From positions 310,001-374,000 of the forward strand of contig NZ_AVCK01000012.1 in assembly GCF_000747155.1 (NCBI RefSeq): a stretch of DNA of 64,000 nt. The letters are read 5' to 3'. Origin of the DNA: Arenimonas metalli CF5-1. Lineage in GTDB: Bacteria; Pseudomonadota; Gammaproteobacteria; Xanthomonadales; Xanthomonadaceae. Made by a program: the position numbers and the translations under genes. Each line of letters opens with the position of its first letter. The first letter of the stretch is position 1. Below the pieces are notes generated by a model. The model did no database searches. It saw only the letters and a list, made by a program, of their open reading frames with translations, and had not been told where the DNA came from. This document shows positions 57,611-64,000 of this stretch, one piece after another.

Positions 57611-59911
57611 TCAGGTCGCCGCAGGCGCGGCGGGTCGGAAACAGGGGGTGATCAGCCAGACCAGGCCGATGCCCAGCAGCAGCGTCAGGCCGAAGCTGTG
57701 CAGGGCCGGCGTGGCCGACAGCGCCAGCAGGCCGAAGGCCAGCAGCGTGCTGGCCGCGCCCAGCGACACGGCCAGCCAGCTGGCCGGGTCATCGCGATGT
57801 TCCAGCAGGAAGATGCCGTAGTCCACGCCCACGCCGAGCAGCAGCAGCTGCGCCAGCACGCCGAACAGCTGCAGCGGCACGCCCAGCCAGCCCAGCAGGG
57901 CCAGGCTCAGCGTCGCGGCGAGCGCGGTCGGCAGCCAGGCGCGCCAGGCGCGGCGGCCGAAGCGGAGCCAGAGCGCCAGCGCGACCGCCGCGTAGCCCGC
58001 GAGCAGCCAGGCCGACATTTGGTGGCGGTAGTGCGCGAGCACGCCGGAGATCGTCGCGCTGCGGTCGACCCAGCGCACGCCGGGCAGGCCGTCGGCGGCC
58101 GCGGCGAGCGCCGGCAGCCGGCCGGGGTCCAGGCCTTCGAGCAGCACCACGCTGCCCCAGCGGCCATCCACCGCGCCGAGCCACAGCGGCCGCAGCGGTT
58201 CGGACACCGGATGCGCCAGCCAGTCGGCGTGGGACAGCGTCGTCGCCGGCTCCGTCGGGGCCGGCGCTTCGCCGAGCAGTTCGGCAGCGCGTGCGAGCAC
58301 CCTGCCCTCCACGGCCTGTACGCGTGCCGCGTCCTCGCGCTGGCGCGCCGAGGACGGCAGCCAGTCGGTCACCGCGCGCCAGCCGCCGAGGCCGTCGTTT
58401 TCCACCAGCGTCGCCAGGCGATCCGTCAGCGCTTCCTCGCGTTCGCGCACCTGCTCGGCGTCCTCGCCTTCGACCAGGAAGTACTGCGCCGGGCTGGGCA
58501 GCCCGAGCACCCGGCCCAGCCGCGCTTCCTGCGCCAACAGGTCGGGCGGCGATGACTGCAGGCTGCGCAGGTCGTCGTTGACCGCGAGCCTGGGCAGGCC
58601 GATGGCCAGCACCACGAGCACCGCGCCGGCGGCCAGCCAGGTCGGCCAGTGGTTCGACAGCCGCGGCCAATGCAGTAGGCTTCGACCGACGGCGCGGGCG
58701 AAGGCGCTGGGACGCGGCGCCGCGCCGTCGAGCCACGGGAACCACAGCGCGACGGTGATGAAGGCGGCGGCCAGTCCCGCGGCCGAGAACACCGCCATCT
58801 GCCGGAGGCCCGGGAACGGCGCGATGCCGAGCGCGAGATAGGCCAGCGCGCTGGTGACCAGGGCCAGGCCCAGCGCGGGCAGCAGGCGCCGCATCATCGT
58901 GCGCGGCGGTACGTCGGGCTGCGCCTGGCGGCTGGCGAACCAATGGATGCCGTAGTCCTCGGCGACGCCGACCAGGCTGGCGCCGAACACGAGCGTGAGC
59001 AGGTGCACCTGGCCGAACACCAGCGCCGTCACCGACACGCCGGCCGCGCAGCCCACCAGCAGCGAGGCCGACACCATCAGGATCGGACGCGGGCTGCGGA
59101 AGGCGAGCCAGACCAGGGCCACCACCGCGATCAGCGAGCCCAGGCCGATGGTGCCGACCTCGGTGCGGGCGCGCACGGCGGCGGCCTCGGCGTGCAGCGG
59201 CACGCCGCCGGTGATCACATCGACCTCGTTCGTCGCGGCGCGGGCCGCGGCGCTGGCGCGGTCGAGCGCGTCGCGCAGGTGCCTCTCGCCGTCGAGCTGG
59301 AAGGCCGGCATCCGGCTCTCCAGCCGCAGCAGCGCCCAGTCGCGCGATTCACCGCGCACGACCAGCTGCCCGTCGCGGGTGGACAGCGCGGCGCCGGCGC
59401 GGTCCTGCCACCAAGCTGGCCACAAGCCCAGCGGATCCTCGCGCCACGCGCCGAAGCCGCCGGCGCCGGGCGAATACAGCCGCGCCAACGCCAATTCAAC
59501 GGTGCGCGGATCGTCCAGCTGCGCGCGCTGCGCCGGCGTCAGCAGGCCCTGGCGATGCCCGGCGTAGAACGCGAGCGCGCCTTCGAGCGCGTCCTCGCTG
59601 GCCGCGACCACGGCGAAGGGCGAGCCCGACCCCATCACGCGGGCCCCGAACGCTTCCGCCGCACGCCGCGTCGCCGCCCAGTCCGGCGCGCCGACCAGCA
59701 CCACCACCTGCTGCGTCGCGCCCGCCGCCAGCCGCGCGTTGGCGGCCTTGAGCAAGGCGTCGTCGATCTCGCCCGGCAGCAGCGCCATCACGTCGCTGTC
59801 GAGCCGGGCCTCGCGCCAGAAGTCTGCCTGGTGCACGGCCAGCGCGGCCACGGCCAGCAGCCACGCCCAGGCCAGCGCCTTCCAGCGCGCGCGGTGCGTC
59901 GCTTCAGTCAA
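57611..59911 (-). CDS. MMPL-family RND exporter of the pigment cluster
   Basis: 766 residues with an N-terminal membrane helix, a large periplasmic domain, helices 2-6, a second periplasmic domain and a final helix bundle (for example FGLTLLLGIGLVWLI). This half-size RND/MMPL type exports lipid-like molecules, here probably the polyene or its lipid-linked precursor. It overlaps the LolA-like gene by 8 bp. Confidence 0.85.
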   Translation of the reverse strand: MTEATHRARWKALAWAWLLAVAALAVHQADFWREARLDSDVMALLPGEIDDALLKAANARLAAGATQQVVVLVGAPDWAATRRAAEAFGARVMGSGSPFAVVAASEDALEGALAFYAGHRQGLLTPAQRAQLDDPRTVELALARLYSPGAGGFGAWREDPLGLWPAWWQDRAGAALSTRDGQLVVRGESRDWALLRLESRMPAFQLDGERHLRDALDRASAAARAATNEVDVITGGVPLHAEAAAVRARTEVGTIGLGSLIAVVALVWLAFRSPRPILMVSASLLVGCAAGVSVTALVFGQVHLLTLVFGASLVGVAEDYGIHWFASRQAQPDVPPRTMMRRLLPALGLALVTSALAYLALGIAPFPGLRQMAVFSAAGLAAAFITVALWFPWLDGAAPRPSAFARAVGRSLLHWPRLSNHWPTWLAAGAVLVVLAIGLPRLAVNDDLRSLQSSPPDLLAQEARLGRVLGLPSPAQYFLVEGEDAEQVREREEALTDRLATLVENDGLGGWRAVTDWLPSSARQREDAARVQAVEGRVLARAAELLGEAPAPTEPATTLSHADWLAHPVSEPLRPLWLGAVDGRWGSVVLLEGLDPGRLPALAAAADGLPGVRWVDRSATISGVLAHYRHQMSAWLLAGYAAVALALWLRFGRRAWRAWLPTALAATLSLALLGWLGVPLQLFGVLAQLLLLGVGVDYGIFLLEHRDDPASWLAVSLGAASTLLAFGLLALSATPALHSFGLTLLLGIGLVWLITPCFRPAAPAAT

Positions 59912-60581
59912 AGCGCGCCGCCTCGTCGGGCGTCGGCGCGGCCGGCGCGTCGGACAGGGCCAGGAAGCGCAGCGTGGTGACGTCGCCGCCGGCCTCCTCG
60001 ATCACCACGTCGCGCACGAAGCGATCGCCGGCCAGCGTGATCCGGGTGAACGCCTGCCGCAGCCCGGTCTCGTCCGGCGTCAGCACCAGTCGCCAGCTGC
60101 CGTCCGCGGCCAGCGTCTCGTCGAGTGCAAAGCGCTCCGCCAGCGCCGGCAGGTCGCCGGCCACCAGCGCCAGCAGCAGCGCGTTCACCGCGGCCATGCC
60201 GGGCGAATCGGCGGCGTCGAGCAGCACCCGCTGGCTGCCGTCGGGCAGCCGGGTCAGCAGGCGCTCGCGGGTCAGCAGCGTGGTCGAGGCAAAGGGTTCG
60301 CGGGTATCCCAGGCGACGCCGCGGTCGCGCACCAGCAGGAAGTCGCCGCGCGAGACCAGCGGCTGGCGGAAGCCCTCGAGCCGTTTGCTCTGTTCGAACT
60401 GGCCGCGCAGCACGACCGGCTGCGCCAGCCGGGCACGCACGCCCTCGCCCTCGCCGACTGCCCGTACCGGAGTCGCCGCAGGTACCGGGGCCGGCACGGC
60501 CGCCGGCGCACGCGGCGAAGCCAGCGCCGTCAGCCCGAGCGCCAGCGCCAGGCCCAGCCGCGTGGCCAGCCCCCGCCTCAA
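59904..60581 (-). CDS. LolA-like outer-membrane carrier protein
   Basis: 225 residues from a TTG at 60581 that overlaps the previous stop (TTGA); no ATG fits. A signal peptide (LGLALALGLTALASP) is followed by a LolA-type fold with QFEQSKRLEGFRQPLVSRG and a long C-terminal strand series. It probably carries the lipid-linked pigment across the periplasm. It partners the MMPL exporter encoded next. Confidence 0.8.
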   Translation of the reverse strand: MRRGLATRLGLALALGLTALASPRAPAAVPAPVPAATPVRAVGEGEGVRARLAQPVVLRGQFEQSKRLEGFRQPLVSRGDFLLVRDRGVAWDTREPFASTTLLTRERLLTRLPDGSQRVLLDAADSPGMAAVNALLLALVAGDLPALAERFALDETLAADGSWRLVLTPDETGLRQAFTRITLAGDRFVRDVVIEEAGGDVTTLRFLALSDAPAAPTPDEAARFD

Positions 60582-60997
60582 GGCGCGATCCCCAGCCGCT
60601 CGAACAGCACGGCCGGCGACGCAAAGCACATCTCGCCCGTGCCCAAATCCACCGCCACCTGGATCGTGTGCGCGCGATGGATGGTCTCGCCGGTCACCGC
60701 GTCGCGGATGAGGTAGTCCATCCGCAGCCGGTTTTCCCATTCGGTGATGGTGGCGCGCACCGCGATGCGCTGGCCGTAGCGCACCGGCCGCACGTACTTG
60801 CAGCGCATGTCCACCACCGGCCAGGCGTAGCCGGAGTCGCGCATCTGCGGGTAGTCGTAGTCGATCTTCTGCAGCAGCGCGCAGCGCGCCAGCTCCAGGT
60901 AGCGCACGTAGTTGCCGTGCCAGACGATGTCCATCGGGTCCAGGTCGTGGAAGCCCGGGCTCAGTTCGATCTCGAGGCTGTGCTCAGGCGTCGGCAT
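60578..60997 (-). CDS. 4HBT-type acyl thioesterase
   Basis: 139 residues with the hotdog thioesterase pattern PGFHDLDPMDIVWHGNYVRY, where the Asp of the DPMDIVWHGNY segment is catalytic. It probably releases or edits acyl intermediates of the polyene pathway. It overlaps the ammonia-lyase stop by 14 bp. Confidence 0.87.
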   Translation of the reverse strand: MPTPEHSLEIELSPGFHDLDPMDIVWHGNYVRYLELARCALLQKIDYDYPQMRDSGYAWPVVDMRCKYVRPVRYGQRIAVRATITEWENRLRMDYLIRDAVTGETIHRAHTIQVAVDLGTGEMCFASPAVLFERLGIAP

Positions 60998-62540
60998 ACA
61001 GGCTCCAGGTTTCGGCCCGCACGGCCGCCAGCAGCCCGCGCAGCTCGACGTCGAGGGCGCGGTCCTCGACCACCAGCGGAACCCGGGCGGCCAGGTCGGC
61101 GTGCATGCCGGCCAGCGCGGGCGAGAGCTTGAGTTCTCCGGACACCGCCTCGCGCAGCGTGATGCCCTGGCGCGCCGTCACCAGCAGCGCCACCACGACC
61201 TGTTCGGTGAGATCGATGATGCGCAGCGCGTCGCGCGCCGCGATCGTGCCCATGCTGACCTTGTCCTGGTTGTGGCATTCGGTGGAGCGCGAGAACACCG
61301 AGGCCGGCATGGTCAGCTTCAGCGCCTCCGCGGTCCAGGCCGAGGCGCTGATCTGCAGCGCCTTGAGCCCGTGGTTGAGCGCCGCGCGTTCGCCCCGGGC
61401 CGCCGACAGGTTGGCCGGCAGGCCGTGGCTGTAGCGCGCGTCCACCACCAGCGCCATCTGCCGGTCCAGCAGGTCGGCCAGGTTGGCCACGGCGTTCTTC
61501 AGCGAATCCATGGCGAAGGCGATGTGGCCGCCGTAGAAGTGGCCGCCGTGCAGCACCCGCTCCTCGACCGCGTCGATGATCGGGTTGTCGTTCGCCGAGT
61601 TCAGCTCGTCCTCGATGTTGGTGCGCAGCCACGGCAGCGCGTCCTCGAGCACGCCGACCACGTGCGGCGCGCAGCGCAGCGAATAGCGGTCCTGCAGGCG
61701 CTGCTCGTTGCGCGGCGGGCGGTCGGAGGCCAGGTCGGCGCGCAGCCGGGCGGCGACGCGCTGCTGGCCCTTGTGCGGCTTCACTGAAAACAGCGTCTGG
61801 TCGAAGTGGTGGGCGTTGCCGGCGCTGGCCAGCACGTTGAAGGCGGTGATGCGCGTGGCCAGGCGGCCGAGGTAGTCGGCGCGGCGCCAGGCCAGGCAGG
61901 CCAGCGCGGTCATCACCGCGGTGCCGTTCATGATCGCCAGGCCTTCCTTCGGGCGCAGGCGCAGCGGCTGCAGGCCGTGCAGCGCCAGCGCCTCGGCGGC
62001 GGGCATCACCCGGCCCTGGTGCCACACCTCGCGTTCGCCGCAGAGCACGGCGGCGACGTAGGACAGCGGGGTCAGGTCACCGCTGGCGCCGACCGAGCCT
62101 TCGGCCGGGATCATCGGCAGGATGTCGTGCGCCAGCAGCGCCTCGAGCTGGCGCAGCAGGCCCAGGCTCACGCCCGACACGCCCTGGGCCAGCGACTGCA
62201 GGCGCACCAGCAGCACCGCGCGGGTTTCCTGCGGGTCGAGGAAGCGGCCCAGGCCGCAGCCGTGGTAGGCGTAGAGATGGTGCGGCAGCTCCGCGACCAG
62301 CGACGGCGGGATCGCCACCGTGCAGGAATCGCCGTAGCCGGTGCTGACGCCGTACACCACGCCGTCCTCGGCGATCAGCCGGTCGACGAAATCGGCGCCG
62401 CGGTTGATGCGGGCCTCGAAGGCCGGGTCGCGCGACAGCGCCACCCGGGCCTCGGCGCGGGCGACGGCGACGACGTCCTCGATCCGCAGCGGGCGGCCGT
62501 CGACGAGGATGGGAAGGGCGTCAGGCGGGGCGGCGGTCAT
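60984..62540 (-). CDS. MIO-dependent aromatic amino-acid ammonia-lyase (HAL/PAL family)
   Basis: 518 residues. The MIO-forming Ala152-Ser153-Gly154 lies in GSVGASGDLTPLSY. Further family stretches are GVSTGYGDS, NEQRLQDRYSLRCAPHV and NSANDNPIID. The neighbourhood suggests an aromatic amino acid as substrate, giving a cinnamate- or coumarate-type starter unit, although a plain histidine lyase is possible. The gene overlaps the acyltransferase gene by 20 bp. Confidence 0.87.
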   Translation of the reverse strand: MTAAPPDALPILVDGRPLRIEDVVAVARAEARVALSRDPAFEARINRGADFVDRLIAEDGVVYGVSTGYGDSCTVAIPPSLVAELPHHLYAYHGCGLGRFLDPQETRAVLLVRLQSLAQGVSGVSLGLLRQLEALLAHDILPMIPAEGSVGASGDLTPLSYVAAVLCGEREVWHQGRVMPAAEALALHGLQPLRLRPKEGLAIMNGTAVMTALACLAWRRADYLGRLATRITAFNVLASAGNAHHFDQTLFSVKPHKGQQRVAARLRADLASDRPPRNEQRLQDRYSLRCAPHVVGVLEDALPWLRTNIEDELNSANDNPIIDAVEERVLHGGHFYGGHIAFAMDSLKNAVANLADLLDRQMALVVDARYSHGLPANLSAARGERAALNHGLKALQISASAWTAEALKLTMPASVFSRSTECHNQDKVSMGTIAARDALRIIDLTEQVVVALLVTARQGITLREAVSGELKLSPALAGMHADLAARVPLVVEDRALDVELRGLLAAVRAETWSLYADA

Positions 62541-63459
62541 GCGGGGCGTCCCAGAAGGGGAAGAAGTTGAACCAGTCGTAGGGCGATTGTCGCAGGCAGG
62601 CGGTCATCCAGGCGGCGAAGCGCGCGGCCTGTTCAGCCAGGCCGGCCTCGCGGTCGCCGCGCGGCAGCACGATGCGCTCGCTGAACGACACGATGTCGGC
62701 GCGGTAGCCCTCGCCGTGGTGCAGGCAGGACAGCAGCCAGACCGGGCAGCGCAAGACCGAGGCGATCAGGTAGGGCCCGGCCGGCAGCGGCGCGGCGTGG
62801 CCCAGGAACGCGGCCTGCACGACGCGGTCGCCGCGCACCGGCACCCGGTCGCCGGCGATGGCGATGAACTCGCCCGCGGCCACCCGGTCGGCCAGCAGCA
62901 TCGCCGTGGTCGGCGAGAAATCGGTGACCTGCATCAGGCGCACGCTGGCCTGCGGGTTGATGCGTTCGAGGATGCGGTTGAAGCGCGGCGCGTGCGCGGT
63001 GTGCACCAGGATGGTCACGCGCAGGCCTTCGCGCCAGGTGGCCGCCATCTGCATCAGCTCCAGGCAGCCCATGTGCGCGGTGATGATCACCCCGCCCTGC
63101 CCCGCCCGCGACGAGGCCTGCAGCAGTTCATGCCCGGTGAACGCGACGCGTGCGCGCGGGTAGCGGCCGCCGATCGCCAGCATCTTGTCGAGCAGGGTCT
63201 CGGCGAACACGGCGAAGTGGCGCAGGCTCTCGCGGATGCCCGGCTCGCGGGCGAACACCTGCTCCGCCGCCTGCAGCCGCGCCAGGTACTGGCGCGAGGC
63301 CCGGCGCGCCACGCCGCTGCCCAGCCAGTACACCAGCACCACCGGATACAGGCACAGCCGGAACGGCAGCCGGCCCAGCGCGCGGTACACGCCGTACAGC
63401 AGCCAGGTGCCGCCCACGAAGGTCGTTTCGCCGAGGTCGGCCCAGTGCCGGCGGCTCAT
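62521..63459 (-). CDS. LpxL/HtrB-family lysophospholipid-type acyltransferase
   Basis: 312 residues from the ATG at 63459 (MSRRHWADLGE). One N-terminal membrane anchor is followed by the family core with IITAHMGCLELMQM (HX4E, in place of HX4D) and FIAIAGDRVPVRGD. The Glu substitution is frequent in pigment-cluster members. It likely attaches the aryl polyene acid to a lipid head. It overlaps the glycosyltransferase gene by 4 bp. Confidence 0.85.
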   Translation of the reverse strand: MSRRHWADLGETTFVGGTWLLYGVYRALGRLPFRLCLYPVVLVYWLGSGVARRASRQYLARLQAAEQVFAREPGIRESLRHFAVFAETLLDKMLAIGGRYPRARVAFTGHELLQASSRAGQGGVIITAHMGCLELMQMAATWREGLRVTILVHTAHAPRFNRILERINPQASVRLMQVTDFSPTTAMLLADRVAAGEFIAIAGDRVPVRGDRVVQAAFLGHAAPLPAGPYLIASVLRCPVWLLSCLHHGEGYRADIVSFSERIVLPRGDREAGLAEQAARFAAWMTACLRQSPYDWFNFFPFWDAPHDRRPA

Positions 63460-64000
63460 CGTCGCGCCACCTTGCGCGCCAGCAGGCGCGGCAGCCGCCC
63501 CAGCATCCCGAAGAACAGCCTGGTGTGCATCGCGGTGATCAGCACGTTGTCGCGCCAGACCTGGAAATGCGACACGCCGTCGGCCGGGTAGCGCACGCGG
63601 GTGTCGAGATTGCGCACGCGCAGCCCGTCCCAGTACAGCCGCACGAGGATCTCGGTGTCGAAATCCATGCGCCGGCCGATGCGCACGCGGTCGAGCAGCG
63701 CCAGCGTCGGCGCCAGCGGGTAGACGCGGAAACCGCACATCGAGTCGATGATCTCGAACGACAGCGTGTTGATCCAGACCCAGACATGGGTGGCGTAGCG
63801 GCCGTACAGCCGGGCTTTCGGCACGGAGGCGTCGAAGATCGGACGGCCGTTGATCACGGCTTCCGGGTGGGCACGCGCCTGCTCGAGGAAGCGCGGCACG
63901 TCGTCGGCGTCGTGCTGGCCGTCGGCGTCGATCTGCAGCGCGTGGCTGTGCCCGCGCCGCGCCGCCTCGCGCAGGCCGGCGATCACGGCGCCGCCCTTGC
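63456..64000 (-). CDS. Family 2 glycosyltransferase (partial, 5' end outside window)
   Basis: About 181 C-terminal residues are visible. The DXD-type motif LQIDADGQHD (metal and sugar-nucleotide binding) and MCGFRVYPL fit the GT2 family, and a C-terminal amphipathic end follows. In aryl-polyene clusters such proteins make the lipid or sugar carrier of the pigment. The start lies beyond 64000. Confidence 0.85.
   Translation of the reverse strand, partial: KGGAVIAGLREAARRGHSHALQIDADGQHDADDVPRFLEQARAHPEAVINGRPIFDASVPKARLYGRYATHVWVWINTLSFEIIDSMCGFRVYPLAPTLALLDRVRIGRRMDFDTEILVRLYWDGLRVRNLDTRVRYPADGVSHFQVWRDNVLITAMHTRLFFGMLGRLPRLLARKVARR

Noticed and set aside
57278-58555. 425-codon plus-strand open frame opposite the halogenase and MMPL genes
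   Set aside because: It is antisense to two genes with strong motifs and has no motif of its own.

Overview
The window is very GC-rich with tightly overlapping genes. It looks like a chromosomal segment of a gammaproteobacterium of the Xanthomonadaceae/Lysobacteraceae type (Xanthomonas, Lysobacter, Luteimonas relatives). The main reasons are the aryl-polyene (xanthomonadin-like) pigment cluster with a flavin halogenase on the right and the CopL-type genes ahead of the copper operons. Genus assignment is inference.

Left part (1 to about 40.6 kb) is an accessory island of toxic-metal resistance. It starts inside a JetA-like Wadjet gene (minus strand), divergent from a BrxR/CapW-type WYL repressor across a 34-bp near-perfect palindrome. 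It continues with a mercury operon (merR, merTPA), a cardiolipin-synthase-like PLD enzyme, an orphan HExxH protein, and a Pb/Cd-type operon (MerR-family regulator, PbrT, short CDF transporter, lspA-like gene broken by one in-frame TGA). Next come two RND heavy-metal effluxes of the Czc type (11.3-17.8 kb and 20.0-26.1 kb), a P1B-4 ATPase, a DmeF-type CDF pump, a Csp-type copper-storage protein and a large copper module (27.9-36.7 kb). That module holds CopL, a TolC-family protein with a Met/His tail, a multicopper oxidase, cytochrome c, NTF2-like proteins, a DUF411 protein, a YHS/CPC ATPase and an EF-hand protein. The island ends with a possible nuclease, an AraC regulator and a Tn7-like tnsA plus a truncated tnsB.

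Middle part (40.7-51.0 kb): a membrane protein with an apparent SLOG domain and SLATT-like membrane hairpins, a small hypothetical, a cupin, and what looks like the resident copper system (copA ATPase, cueR, GST, then copL / TolC with Met/His tail / multicopper oxidase / DUF411). The second half of this set repeats the island copper module gene for gene, so the strain probably has a host copy and an acquired copy.

Right part (51.0-64.0 kb, all minus strand, genes mostly overlapping by a few bases): an aryl-polyene pigment cluster. It contains a phosphopantetheinyl transferase, two ketosynthases, ketoreductase, dehydratase, halogenase, MMPL exporter, LolA-like protein, thioesterase, ammonia-lyase, acyltransferase and a partial glycosyltransferase.

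The most unusual recurring structure is a four-times-repeated leader. A small exported protein ending in Arg-Pro-Pro-Ile lacks a Shine-Dalgarno sequence, has a -10-like box 6-9 nt before its ATG, and is followed within about 20 nt of its stop by a GC hairpin before a TolC-family gene. In the two copL copies the first hairpin has the same 8-bp stem and 2-nt loop with a compensatory base-pair change. No tRNA, rRNA or CRISPR array was seen.
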